DNA from: Caballeronia jiangsuensis
GTDB lineage: Bacteria; Pseudomonadota; Gammaproteobacteria; Burkholderiales; Burkholderiaceae
DNA length: 64,000 nt
Assembly: GCA_000648925.1 (NCBI GenBank)
Contig: JFHF01000017.1
Location: 62,001-126,000 of the forward strand
Direction: 5' to 3'
In this document: in pieces, positions 18,329-27,218 of the stretch
How positions within the stretch are numbered: position 1 is the stretch's first letter
How the letters are laid out: the number at the start of each line of letters is the position of its first letter
The notes under the pieces: model-generated
Database searches by the model: none
The model's input: the letters and a program-made list of their open reading frames with translations, nothing else
What the model was told of the DNA's origin: nothing
Program-made: the position numbers and the translations under genes

Positions 18329-20386
18329 ATGGCGAACTCCATGACGAAAAAGCTGAACGATGTATCCGTCGAAGACGACGCAACGCAAAACGCAGAGTCT
18401 GTTGCCGCTCCTGCGGCGAAGGTCGAAAAGGCCAAGGCTCGCGATCGCCGCGCGAAGGAAAAAGCACTGCTGAAGGACGCGTTCTCGTCGAGCGCGCCTG
18501 GCACCGTAGAGGAACTCGAGGAGCGGCGCTCGAAGCTGCGCGCGCTCATCAAGCTCGGCAAGGAGCGCGGTTTCCTGACCTACGGCGAGATCAACGATCA
18601 CCTCCCGGACAACTTCACGGAGACAGAGGCGATCGAAGGCATCATCAGCACGTTCAATGACATGGGCGTGGCGGTGTACGAACAAGCGCCGGATGCCGAG
18701 ACCCTGCTTCTGAACGACAACGCGCCGAACGCTTCCTCCGACGATGAAGTCGAGGAAGAAGCCGAAGTCGCGCTTTCCACCGTCGATTCGGAATTCGGAC
18801 GCACTACCGATCCGGTCCGCATGTATATGCGCGAGATGGGCACGGTCGAGTTGCTGACGCGCGAAGGCGAAATCGAGATTGCGAAGCGCATCGAGGATGG
18901 CCTGAAGCACATGGTCATGGCGATCTCCGCGTGCCCGACGACCATCGCCGACATCCTCGCAATGGCCGAGCGCGTGCAGAACGAAGAGATCCGTGTCGAT
19001 GAACTCGTCGACGGCTTGATCGATCCGAATGCGCAGGACACCGACGGTTTCTCCGAGCAGGAAGCCGAAGCGATCGAATCCGAAGACGAAGAAACCGAGG
19101 AAGAGAGCGACGAGGAAGAGGAAGAAGAGGACGACGGCAGCGCGCAAGCGAGCGCCAATGCTGCGCAACTCGAAGCCCTCAAGGCCCAGTCGCTCGAGAA
19201 GTTCGCGCTCATCAGCGAATGGTTCGACAAGATGCGCCGCGCCTATGAGAAGGAAGGCTACAAGTCGAAGGCCTATCTGAAGGCGCAGGAAGCCATCCAG
19301 ACGGAGCTGATGAACATCCGTTTCACGGCCCGCACCGTCGAGCGCCTGTGCGATACGTTGCGCGCGCAGGTCGATGAGGTGCGTCAGGTCGAGCGGCAGA
19401 TTCTGCATACGGTCGTCGACAAGTGCGGCATGCCGCGCGCCGAATTCATCACGCGTTTCCCCGGCAGCGAGACGGATCTCGAATGGTCCGACAAGGTCGT
19501 CGCGGAAGGTCACGAATACAGTGCCGTGTTGGAGCGCAATATTCCGGCTATCCGCGAGCAGCAACAGCGTCTCCTGGATCTTCAGGCGCGGGTCGTATTG
19601 CCGCTGAAGGACCTGAAGGAAACCAACCGTCAGATGGCGGCGGGCGAGCTGAAGGCGCGTCAGGCGAAGCGTGAAATGACCGAGGCGAACCTGCGTCTCG
19701 TGATTTCCATCGCGAAGAAGTACACGAATCGCGGTTTGCAGTTCCTCGATCTGATTCAGGAAGGCAACATCGGTTTGATGAAGGCGGTGGACAAGTTCGA
19801 ATATCGTCGTGGCTACAAGTTCTCGACCTACGCGACGTGGTGGATCCGGCAGGCCATCACGCGCTCGATCGCGGACCAGGCGCGCACGATCCGCATTCCG
19901 GTTCACATGATCGAGACGATCAACAAGATGAACCGCATCTCGCGGCAGATTCTGCAGGAAACCGGTCTCGAGCCGGATCCGGCGACGCTTGCCGAGAAGA
20001 TGGAGATGCCGGAGGACAAGATCCGCAAGATCATGAAGATCGCGAAGGAGCCGATCTCGATGGAGACGCCTATCGGCGACGACGACGATTCGCATCTCGG
20101 TGATTTCATCGAGGATACGAACACGGTGGCGCCGTCCGATGCCGCGCTGCATGCATCGATGCGCGATGTCGTGAAGGACGTGCTCGACTCGCTGACGCCG
20201 CGTGAGGCGAAGGTGCTGCGGATGCGCTTCGGTATCGAGATGAGCACGGATCACACGCTCGAGGAAGTGGGCAAGCAGTTCGACGTAACGCGCGAACGGA
20301 TCCGCCAGATCGAGGCGAAGGCGCTGCGCAAGTTGCGGCATCCGAGCCGGTCGGACAAGTTGAAATCGTTCCTGGAAGGCAACTGA
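18329..20386 (+). CDS. rpoD: RNA polymerase primary sigma factor (sigma-70)
   Basis: A 685-residue housekeeping sigma factor. Region 1.1 lies in the first about 130 residues, and region 1.2 includes [11 protein letters not shown]. The non-conserved region has a long acidic run of Glu/Asp (about residues 248-270). Region 2 includes the core-binding and -10-reading helices ([21 protein letters not shown]), and region 4.2 is the -35 reading helix ([20 protein letters not shown]). It directs RNA polymerase to promoters of the TTGACA/TATAAT type. The ATG at 18329 gives the [10 protein letters not shown] terminus. A second in-frame ATG 12 bases on is possible. Confidence 0.97.
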   Translation: MANSMTKKLNDVSVEDDATQNAESVAAPAAKVEKAKARDRRAKEKALLKDAFSSSAPGTVEELEERRSKLRALIKLGKERGFLTYGEINDHLPDNFTETEAIEGIISTFNDMGVAVYEQAPDAETLLLNDNAPNASSDDEVEEEAEVALSTVDSEFGRTTDPVRMYMREMGTVELLTREGEIEIAKRIEDGLKHMVMAISACPTTIADILAMAERVQNEEIRVDELVDGLIDPNAQDTDGFSEQEAEAIESEDEETEEESDEEEEEEDDGSAQASANAAQLEALKAQSLEKFALISEWFDKMRRAYEKEGYKSKAYLKAQEAIQTELMNIRFTARTVERLCDTLRAQVDEVRQVERQILHTVVDKCGMPRAEFITRFPGSETDLEWSDKVVAEGHEYSAVLERNIPAIREQQQRLLDLQARVVLPLKDLKETNRQMAAGELKARQAKREMTEANLRLVISIAKKYTNRGLQFLDLIQEGNIGLMKAVDKFEYRRGYKFSTYATWWIRQAITRSIADQARTIRIPVHMIETINKMNRISRQILQETGLEPDPATLAEKMEMPEDKIRKIMKIAKEPISMETPIGDDDDSHLGDFIEDTNTVAPSDAALHASMRDVVKDVLDSLTPREAKVLRMRFGIEMSTDHTLEEVGKQFDVTRERIRQIEAKALRKLRHPSRSDKLKSFLEGN

Positions 20387-20464
20387 CGGGACTTGTTTTG
20401 AGAGGCGTTGTGAGGCACACTCGCAACCCTTCGTAGTCGCCTCGCGCAATGTTCTGGAGTAACA

Positions 20465-20493
20465 GAAAGCGCCGCTATCGGCGCTTTCTTTTT
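20465..20493 (+). terminator. Intrinsic terminator of rpoD
   Basis: GAAAGCGCCG pairs with CGGCGCTTTC around a CTAT loop, followed by TTTTT. It lies about 80 bases after the rpoD stop and 17 bases before the tRNA. Confidence 0.85.
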
Positions 20494-20509
20494 GCCTCTT
20501 GAGTGCAAA

Positions 20510-20586
20510 GGGCCGGAAGCTTAACTGGTATAAGCTGTCGACTCATAATCGACCGATAGTGGGTTCGAGTCCCACCCGGCCCACCA
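20510..20586 (+). tRNA. tRNA, anticodon CAT, probably tRNA-Ile2 (lysidine type)
   Basis: A 77-nt cloverleaf: acceptor GGGCCGG/CCGGCCC, D stem GCTT/AAGC, anticodon stem GTCGA/TCGAC with loop CTCATAA (anticodon CAT), T arm with GGTTCGAGTCC, discriminator A and encoded CCA (20584-20586). CAT is read by initiator Met, elongator Met or Ile2. The pairs C4:G69 and C5:G68 match the determinants described for the lysidine synthetase TilS in E. coli, and the first pair G1:C72 excludes the initiator type. This favours tRNA-Ile(k2CAU) over elongator Met, but elongator Met is not ruled out. Confidence 0.85.
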
Positions 20587-20686
20587 TTCATTTCTTCGTT
20601 CTATCATCCCTTCCAGTTCGTCCGCCGCTTTCGCTCTGACACTTCGCTATCCCGCATCAATCCCAACTCACAACAAAGCTTAGGTT

Positions 20687-21619
20687 TCACGCATCGGCTT
20701 CGGTCGCAAACAGCGCGAGATAGTCGGCGGGGTTGACCGCTCGACCGCCCACGCGGACTTCGAAATGCAGATGCGGACCTGTCGAGCGACCCGTCGAGCC
20801 GACCTTGGCGATCAGCTCACGCGGCTGCACCCGCTGCCCGACCCGCACCCCTATCTTCGAAGCGTGAGCGTAACGCGTGATGAAGCCGTTACCGTGATCG
20901 ATCTCCACGGTGTTGCCATAGCCGGGCATGCGTCCGGCGTGGATCACGCGACCGCTGGCCGCCGCGAGGATCGAGGTGCCTGTCGGCGCGACCAGGTCCA
21001 TGCCCGGATGAAAGCTCAGGTGGCGCGTGAACGGGTCGAGGCGGTTGCCGAACGGTGAGCCGTTCCGCCCGAGCGCTAGCGGACGGCGGCCCGGGAAGGC
21101 TGCCCATGCCGCTTCGTGCTGCGCGACGCCCTGTTCGACGGCGGCAAGCGTCGCTGCCAGGCAGTCAAGATTGTCGCGGGTGATTTGCGGATCAGGATGC
21201 GCGTCAGTTGCTTCACAAGTCCGGGGCGGCAGTTCGGGCCCACCCGCCGCGTTGCTGTAGCGAGTGCGCGCCGATGCCACCGCGTTCGTCGGGATTGCTC
21301 GCAGTGACTGCGCGCGCAGGCGTTGGTCAAACGCGCTGAGCGTGTCGAGCTGCGCGGCGAGTCGCTCCACGCGCGCGTACAGCGAGGCGTTCGCGGCCTG
21401 CAAACGCGCAACCTCGTCGCTCGTGTAAGGGTCGGCGGCGGACGCCCTCGCGGACTCGTAATCGGCACGCGGCGTCTGAACGCCGTAACGCGCCAGAGCA
21501 AGGCCGGCAGCCAGCGCGAGCACGGCCACCGAGCACGCGGTGCCGACAATGGCGCGCAATGAGCTACGCCGCATCACAACGTACAGATCGCTTTTCGACC
21601 GCGACACGACTGAAGCCAC
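20687..21619 (-). CDS. M23-family metallopeptidase, membrane-anchored
   Basis: A 310-residue peptidoglycan peptidase-like protein. An N-terminal transmembrane helix (about residues 24-43) is followed by a coiled-coil-like segment (RLQAANASLYARVERLAAQLDTL) and a C-terminal LytM/M23 domain. The zinc motifs are visible as SFHPGMDLVAPTG (H-x3-D) and GPHLHFEVR (HxH). Such enzymes cut the peptide stems of murein in the periplasm; with all ligands present it should be catalytic rather than an EnvC-like activator. The start is a GTG at 21619 with GGGAGG five bases upstream; an internal ATG lies at 21574. Confidence 0.88.
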   Translation of the reverse strand: MASVVSRSKSDLYVVMRRSSLRAIVGTACSVAVLALAAGLALARYGVQTPRADYESARASAADPYTSDEVARLQAANASLYARVERLAAQLDTLSAFDQRLRAQSLRAIPTNAVASARTRYSNAAGGPELPPRTCEATDAHPDPQITRDNLDCLAATLAAVEQGVAQHEAAWAAFPGRRPLALGRNGSPFGNRLDPFTRHLSFHPGMDLVAPTGTSILAAASGRVIHAGRMPGYGNTVEIDHGNGFITRYAHASKIGVRVGQRVQPRELIAKVGSTGRSTGPHLHFEVRVGGRAVNPADYLALFATEADA

Positions 21620-21763
21620 TCTTACCTCCCAGCAACCAGTGCGAATTTTGAGATAGTAAGAGTGCGTCGGACATCGCTCTATCGGACAAATCAGATAAAT
21701 TTGGGATAGGCGTGGGCAGAACTGCAATCGCAGCGCAACGAACCGACCGGCCCTTGCGGCGTT

Positions 21764-22015
21764 CTAGATCGCAGCCCCGTCCCCCTGTCGCGATGCAGAG
21801 ACTTTCGGTTTGATAGCTGCGAGATACGGAATATCGCTGTCCGGTTCGTGCAAGAACACCCGCTGTTCGAGCGACGCGGCGGTATGAAAAGCGGCGGGAT
21901 TGTCGAGCCGCAATTGTGCGACCACTGCATCGATGGCGGCGATTCGCTGACGGTCGTCTTGCTCTCGCGCGATGGCTTGCATCAGCGCGGTGCGTTGGCT
22001 GGATGTCAGATACAC
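21764..22015 (-). CDS. Small protein of unknown function
   Basis: An 83-residue protein that I do not recognise. The first 45 residues are predicted helical (QRTALMQAIAREQDDRQRIAAIDAVVAQLRLDN), the rest extended. There is no signal or membrane segment. The start is GTG at 22015 with a perfect ribosome site (AAGGAG, 5 bases spacing), the main reason to call it a gene. It lies upstream of the M23 peptidase gene in the same direction, 144 bases away. Confidence 0.55.
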   Translation of the reverse strand: MYLTSSQRTALMQAIAREQDDRQRIAAIDAVVAQLRLDNPAAFHTAASLEQRVFLHEPDSDIPYLAAIKPKVSASRQGDGAAI

Positions 22016-22426
22016 GTTATCTCCTTCTCATTGTTCGAGACGCGAGGCGCAGCGACGGCGATCAAACGATCGGCAGTGGTCGCTCGAATCCGGAAGCGCA
22101 TCGCAGTCGAGCAAAAATTCTGCTGATGGGAGCATTGGCGTCCCATCGGATAACACTGAAACATTCGTCACGATGTTTCTTGCTCAACGCTCGAGTCATG
22201 TCGTGGTTTCACGCTCAGCGGCGTCATGAGATGCTCGCTGCCGAAACTCATCGATCTGGTTTGAAAGACGCAGACGAGCCGAGCGCCGCCCGCCATATCC
22301 ACGAGGGGGCGCTCGGTGTGCTGGGTGCGGCGCTGCCGTAGGCCGCGCCCGGTGACATCGCATAGGATGCGAAGCTCGCGTGCGATTCCGCGAGCGAGGG
22401 GAATTTCTGCTTGGAGGTGGTGCTGT
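22016..22426. other. Intergenic region after the efflux operon
   Basis: 411 bases with several overlapping open frames on both strands, none with a ribosome site or recognisable protein. On the minus strand two frames stay open past the end of the NodT-type gene, as expected by chance at this GC content. I see no gene, repeat or terminator with confidence. Confidence 0.5.
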
Positions 22427-23893
22427 TTACCGCGCCGCCGTCGCGTCTGTTGAACGTGATTCAGGTGTCGCCGTTCGGCGCGATCGATCCGAAGCCGAAG
22501 CCGAAGCGCCTGCCGTATCGATCCCGCCGCCGAGCGCCAGATACAGATTCGCGAGTTGCATGCGCTCTTCGCTTTGCACGCGCACCAGTCCGGAACGCGA
22601 TGACGCGTAAGCGATTTCCTGCTGAGTCACCGCGACGAGATCCCCCGAACCGATCCTGTAGCGCACCTGCTGCAAATCGAAGAGCTTTGCATTATCCGAA
22701 ACCGCGCGCGCGAGAATAGTCTCCCGCTCGCGCAGCGCGCTCTCGGCGGCGAGCGCGTTTTCCACTTCACCGAAAGCCTGCAACGCAACCTGTCCATAGC
22801 TCGCGAGCGCCTGATCCTGTTCCGCGGTTCGATACTCCGCCTGAGCCTTCAATGCGCCGCCACGAAAAAGCGGCAACAGGATGCCTGCGCCGACGCTCCA
22901 GCTCGGGTTGTCACGATCGGCAAGCAGAAACAGCTCGCTCGACACACTCAGAAGACCCGCGCTCAGGGTGACGCGTGGCAGTCGCGCGGCATCGGCCTGG
23001 CGCGCGAGATCGAACGCGGCCGATATCCGCCGCTGCGCAGCCAGTATGTCAGGCCGACGCTCGAGCAAATCGGCAGGAACACCCATCGGCAGCACCGGCG
23101 GCAGCGGACCGAGGTTAGCCGGGACCGCAACTTCTGCCGCCGGATAACGTCCGAGCAGCAACTCCAGCGCGCGCAGCGACTGCTCGCGCGCAAGCTTCAA
23201 CTGCCGCGCGGTATCGCGATACGACTGCGCCGCTGCTTGCGCGCTCGTCACCTCGATCTGCGAGCCTTTGCCGATGCGCAGGCGATGTCCAGCGAGGTCG
23301 CGCAATGCATCGGCGTGGCGAACCATGTCATTGGCAATGGCATATTGCATCTGCGCTTCCGTTGCGCCGAACCATGCCTTCACGACCAGCGCGGCGATCG
23401 ACTGGCGAGCGTAATCGGCATCGGCTTGTGCGGACGCATACTGATCTTCGGCTGCGCGCGCGCCGTAGCGTACGCGTCCCCATAGATCGACTTCCCACGA
23501 AGCCGATACGAGCCAGCCCTTCAGTCCCGATCCGTCACCGCCGAGCTTGCCGCCCGGCCGGGCGAGAAAGCTGGCTGCCGGATAGAGCTCGCCGCCTGCC
23601 ACCTTGACGAGCGCCGCCGCCTGCGCAACGCGCGCGCCCGCGATCCGCAGATTCGCGTTATACGCAATCGCTTCGTCCACGAGCGAGTTCAAGGCCGGGT
23701 CGCCGAAGGTGTCGATCCAGTCGGCGCGCACGAGACCGGACGTGGCGCCCTGCGCGGTCCACGCAGCCGGAACGTGCGCGTTGCTCAGGCTGTCGCGCCG
23801 GATGTCCGCGGCGTCCGGCGGATTCTTCAGCGCGCAGCCGCCTGCACCGAGCAGCAACGCGATCAGGAGAAAGCAGCGCGTGCGCACCGTCAC
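22427..23893 (-). CDS. Outer-membrane efflux lipoprotein, NodT/OprM family
   Basis: A 488-residue TolC-like outer-membrane factor. A lipoprotein signal ends in LLGAGGC (Cys20 is the acylated residue). Two repeats of the OEP domain follow (about 65-255 and 270-460), each with a long coiled-coil hairpin. The C-terminal tail after residue 460 is Ser/Thr/Arg-rich and probably disordered. It forms the trimeric exit duct of a tripartite pump. Its start overlaps the stop of the HlyD gene (ATGA), so the two are translated together. Confidence 0.93.
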   Translation of the reverse strand: MTVRTRCFLLIALLLGAGGCALKNPPDAADIRRDSLSNAHVPAAWTAQGATSGLVRADWIDTFGDPALNSLVDEAIAYNANLRIAGARVAQAAALVKVAGGELYPAASFLARPGGKLGGDGSGLKGWLVSASWEVDLWGRVRYGARAAEDQYASAQADADYARQSIAALVVKAWFGATEAQMQYAIANDMVRHADALRDLAGHRLRIGKGSQIEVTSAQAAAQSYRDTARQLKLAREQSLRALELLLGRYPAAEVAVPANLGPLPPVLPMGVPADLLERRPDILAAQRRISAAFDLARQADAARLPRVTLSAGLLSVSSELFLLADRDNPSWSVGAGILLPLFRGGALKAQAEYRTAEQDQALASYGQVALQAFGEVENALAAESALRERETILARAVSDNAKLFDLQQVRYRIGSGDLVAVTQQEIAYASSRSGLVRVQSEERMQLANLYLALGGGIDTAGASASASDRSRRTATPESRSTDATAAR

Positions 23894-25023
23894 ACCTTCA
23901 GCACGAGGTAGTTGATATACGCGCCGACCCGGATGATCACCTTGCGCAGAATCTGGATCTCCTCGATATGGTCAGTGTAGATTGCCGCATGTCCGCGCGC
24001 GCCGGCGGCGAGGAAAACGTCGCGCTCCCTGTCGTCGAGTCGCAGCCGCACGGCGAAACGCGCGGCCGGCGTCGGTTCCGTGCCGGTGATCGGAAGCGTG
24101 CCGCTCGGTGTGAGCTGACCCTGGCCCTGCGCCCACACGACCGATACCACGTGCGCTTTCAGCACCTTCCCCGGTATCGTCTGAAGCGCGATCTCGGCTT
24201 CGTCGCCGGGGACAACCATCCGCAATTCGTTCTGTTCGAACAGCGCGATCACCTGATAATCGTCCTCGACAAAGCTCAACGCTGGGTTCTGAAGAAGCGG
24301 CGTCACGATCGAGCCCGGCCGCAACTGCAGATTGATCGCGACGCCGTTGGCCGGTGCGACGACCGTCGTCTGCGAGAGATCCCATCGCGCGGATTCGAGT
24401 TGCGCGCGAATCTGCGCGACTTCGGCCTGATCGTTGTCGACGGTCGCGTTCAGCACCGCGCGCACCTGCGCTTCCTGTGCGCGTGCGGCGGCGAGGTCGG
24501 CTTGCAGCGACTTCAGGTTCGTCTCCGCTTGCTCGAGCGCGAAACGATCGCCGGCGCCATGATCGACAAGCTGACGGTTCTCCGATACGCGCCGCTTCGC
24601 GAGATCGATTTGCGCGCGCACGGCATCGCTCTTCGCTGTGGCGGCTGACAGGTCTTCGTTGAGCTTCTTCGCCGAACCCTGCGCGTTCACGAGCTGCGCT
24701 TCGAGCGCCTTCACTTGCAGGTTGAAGGGCGTCGGATCAATCTTGAAGAGCACATCGCCCTTTTTGATGCGCGTGTTGCCCGTGATCGGCACTTCGACGA
24801 CACGGCCACGAACCTGCGGAACGATTTGCACTACGTATCGAATGACGCGCACGTCTTCCGATGCAGGCGCGACAACGTTGAGCGTCAGAATCAGGATGGT
24901 GAGCGCGATGATCGGCAGGACGATCGTGATCGAGCCGGTAACGATATTCCAGGGCAGCCACCTGAACTTGCCGAAGATGAGCCACGCGATCGTCGCGTAT
25001 ATGGCGAGAAGAAGGATTTCCAT
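23890..25023 (-). CDS. HlyD/EmrA-type membrane fusion protein (YiaV-like)
   Basis: A 377-residue periplasmic adaptor. It has two N-terminal hydrophobic segments (residues 2-17 and 27-50) rather than one. Then come a lipoyl-like half (VRGRVVEVPITGNTRIKKGDVLFKID, split in the sequence), a coiled coil (about 110-215), the second lipoyl half (TTVVAPANGVAI) and a beta-barrel domain. E. coli YiaV has the same layout and also pairs with a DUF3302 protein (YiaW). It links an inner-membrane component to the outer-membrane factor encoded next to it. Overlaps both neighbours by 4 bases or less. Confidence 0.92.
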   Translation of the reverse strand: MEILLLAIYATIAWLIFGKFRWLPWNIVTGSITIVLPIIALTILILTLNVVAPASEDVRVIRYVVQIVPQVRGRVVEVPITGNTRIKKGDVLFKIDPTPFNLQVKALEAQLVNAQGSAKKLNEDLSAATAKSDAVRAQIDLAKRRVSENRQLVDHGAGDRFALEQAETNLKSLQADLAAARAQEAQVRAVLNATVDNDQAEVAQIRAQLESARWDLSQTTVVAPANGVAINLQLRPGSIVTPLLQNPALSFVEDDYQVIALFEQNELRMVVPGDEAEIALQTIPGKVLKAHVVSVVWAQGQGQLTPSGTLPITGTEPTPAARFAVRLRLDDRERDVFLAAGARGHAAIYTDHIEEIQILRKVIIRVGAYINYLVLKV

Positions 25024-25562
25024 CAGGCTTCTCCTGCTTCCTTGGAGTTGTGTGCAGGCGGCGGAGCATTCGACTGAAGCGCCTCTAGTGCGTCGCGCGC
25101 GCGCCGCAGTTCCGGCGGCAGAATGCGTCGGGCAGCGATGCTGTCGAGTTCGCCGAGGATATAGCCCAGTTCATCGCTGGGTAATGTCCCGAGCCTTGCC
25201 CGACGGACGGCTTCGAGGAAGAAGTCATCGTGCTTATCGGTGCCGTAAGCCATGCGATAGCCAAGCGGTTTGAAATACGTCCAGAGCCATGCAATCGGCC
25301 AGAGGAGCCCGCCGAACACCAGTGAGAGAAAGCACAGCATCTGGATTGCTTCTTTTTGCGGATGATGACGCCTCTCCGCGATTTTTTCGGGCAGCACGTG
25401 AATAAGTAAAAGGATCGTGATACACGCGACCGGCGCAAAGCAAATAACGAAGATGGCTAGCCAGTCAGCAATCTTGTCCACCGTTTCGCTGGACGCGTGT
25501 GCAAAGCCAAAAGAAGGAATGAATGACAGAAGAACGCCAAGGAGCGTGTGATTGGCCTTCAT
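25023..25562 (-). CDS. DUF3302 inner-membrane protein (YiaW-like)
   Basis: A 179-residue protein with an N-terminal signal-like hydrophobic stretch (5-24), then two transmembrane helices (about 32-55 and 72-95) and a charged cytosolic C terminus. It matches the YiaW/DUF3302 type by layout and by its HlyD partner. The function of the family is unknown. The ATG at 25562 was chosen: it starts the hydrophobic leader, while the longer frame upstream reads as non-coding. The stop overlaps the HlyD start (ATGA). It is the first gene of the efflux operon. Confidence 0.82.
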   Translation of the reverse strand: MKANHTLLGVLLSFIPSFGFAHASSETVDKIADWLAIFVICFAPVACITILLLIHVLPEKIAERRHHPQKEAIQMLCFLSLVFGGLLWPIAWLWTYFKPLGYRMAYGTDKHDDFFLEAVRRARLGTLPSDELGYILGELDSIAARRILPPELRRARDALEALQSNAPPPAHNSKEAGEA

Positions 25563-25973
25563 CGCGTCGAACCCCCTAAAGGATCGCTCGTTGACTACCG
25601 TCAGTAATCGGTACCTCTGAGCGTTTATGTTCATTCTTTCTACACGCCACAAACGAATACGCTGGTGGTGAACTTTGACCTGACTCATCGATATCACAGA
25701 CTGTGTTCGACGCAAAGGTGTCAGACGGGGGAGCGCATAAAAACGCCGAGGCGCGACGAAACGGACAAAGGGAAAGTTGCACTCGACGCATGCCATCGAC
25801 GCGGTCGATGCATCCATGATCTGAGAGACCCCCTTGGTTATTTACTAAGACATCGCAGAAAACATCGATGAAGCGAAAACAGTAAAAATCGACGGAAAGC
25901 TCGTCTCCGCCTTTATTGCGAGTTGCGAATAGCCCTTGGTGAAAAAGTGAAATGAAGTATTATCGATGGCACT
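25563..25973. other. Divergent regulatory region, efflux operon / LysR
   Basis: 411 bases between the start codons of the DUF3302 gene (minus) and a LysR gene (plus). It is clearly richer in A and T than the flanks, especially 25840-25965. No gene is supported. It must hold both promoters and probably LysR-type operators, but no single T-N11-A dyad stands out. Confidence 0.6.
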
Positions 25974-26891
25974 ATGCGCCCAGCTAATACCAAGTCGTTG
26001 GACCTGAATCTGCTTGCGGTCTTCATGATGCTTTGGGATACCCGAAGCGTGACGCGGGCAAGCGATCGGCTGGCATTGACACAGCCTGCGGTCAGCCATG
26101 CGCTGCGTCGCTTGCGCGATGCAACCGGCGACGAATTGTTCGTGAACGCGAAAGGCGGACTCGTGCCGACCTCGCGAAGCGAGGCGCTGATAGGCCCCGT
26201 CAGAGAAGCGCTAGAAAAGATCCACGGCGCCCTTCGAGATCAGGAGACGTTTGTTCCCTCGCTGGCTCGAAGAGAGTTCAATATCGCGGCCGGCGACCTG
26301 GTGGAGTTTTCGTTCATTCCCGAGTTGGTCGAACATATCCGGCAGCAGGCTCCCGGCATTGTCGTGCGGCTGGGACCTGTCCCGGAGGAAGGGCTCGCGT
26401 ACCAGCGCCTGGAGTCCGGCGATCTCGATGCGGTCATCAGTGGTCAGCCGATCAAGGAGATGGGTGTCCACGACGAAACCCTCGCGCAGATCGACCTGCT
26501 CACCCTGGTCTGGAAGCGCGAAAACCTGAGCAAGCCCCGGTTTCCCCTCGCCTTGTATCTGAAGCGACCCCACGTGGTGATCCGGTTGCCAGATCGGCAA
26601 GGATCGATCGTCGATCAGACGCTTGCGCAACGCGGTTTGCAGCGGCAAATCGGTGCAGTGGTGCAGAACTTCATGGCAATGCCGATGGTCGCCGCGAGAA
26701 CGGGATACATCTGCAATGTCCCGAGCCGCATGGCCAGCACATTCGCGGAACTGTTCGAACTGAGTGTGCACGAGCCTCCCATCGCATTCGACACATCTCC
26801 GCTGTTCATGTCGTGGCATAGACGATTCGACGCGGATCCCGCGCACGCGTGGTTCCTGGATCAGATCCGGTTCGTCGTGTCCGTAGCCTGA
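25974..26891 (+). CDS. LysR-family regulator (NodD-like subgroup)
   Basis: A 305-residue LysR protein. The N-terminal NTKSLDLNLLAVFMMLWDTRSVTRASDRL (split here over residues 3-31) with SQPAVSHALRRLRD-like helix is typical of the NodD/NahR/PcaQ subgroup that senses aromatic or flavonoid ligands. The effector domain runs from about 95. It is divergent from the efflux operon and precedes, in the same direction, the monooxygenase cluster (327 bases). It could regulate either or both. Confidence 0.88.
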   Translation: MRPANTKSLDLNLLAVFMMLWDTRSVTRASDRLALTQPAVSHALRRLRDATGDELFVNAKGGLVPTSRSEALIGPVREALEKIHGALRDQETFVPSLARREFNIAAGDLVEFSFIPELVEHIRQQAPGIVVRLGPVPEEGLAYQRLESGDLDAVISGQPIKEMGVHDETLAQIDLLTLVWKRENLSKPRFPLALYLKRPHVVIRLPDRQGSIVDQTLAQRGLQRQIGAVVQNFMAMPMVAARTGYICNVPSRMASTFAELFELSVHEPPIAFDTSPLFMSWHRRFDADPAHAWFLDQIRFVVSVA

Positions 26892-27218
26892 GGGCGACGA
26901 CACTCACGCAGGTGTCATGACCCGACGAGGTTTGAAGCGAGCGTGCTCGACTACGACAGCTCGAACAGTTCCCCTTGCGCGCTTCATTCACCACTTGAAC
27001 TAAGGGATAACGTGACCTCGACGGGCCTCGCGCCTGCGTTCGAGTTCATTCCCGACATCAGTGATTTCCCTTGCTCCCACGCGGCTCATCGTGCGCATTT
27101 CCATGCGGACAATCGGGTATTAATCGTGTGCATGTGACAAATTAGAACACTTCATTTTACTTATGTATGTGTCGCTGATGTTATGTAGGCATTGAGCACG
27201 CACAACAAGGAGACACAC
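26892..27218 (+). other. Upstream region of the monooxygenase cluster
   Basis: 327 bases without a convincing gene; the only open frame of note has no ribosome site. The last 90 bases are AT-rich and contain GTGACA (27134-27139) spaced 17 bases from TTACTT (27157-27162), a weak sigma-70-like pair about 55 bases before the first gene. Confidence 0.45.

Noticed and set aside
17915..20449. 844-residue minus-strand open frame
   Set aside because: Antisense of rpoD, produced by high GC content; no domain seen.
22100..22426. Possible gene remnant on the minus strand after the NodT-type gene
   Set aside because: Two different frames are open here and neither has a start, ribosome site or recognisable protein.
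26943..27137. 64-residue plus-strand frame before the monooxygenase gene
   Set aside because: No ribosome site, biased composition, and it covers the likely promoter region.
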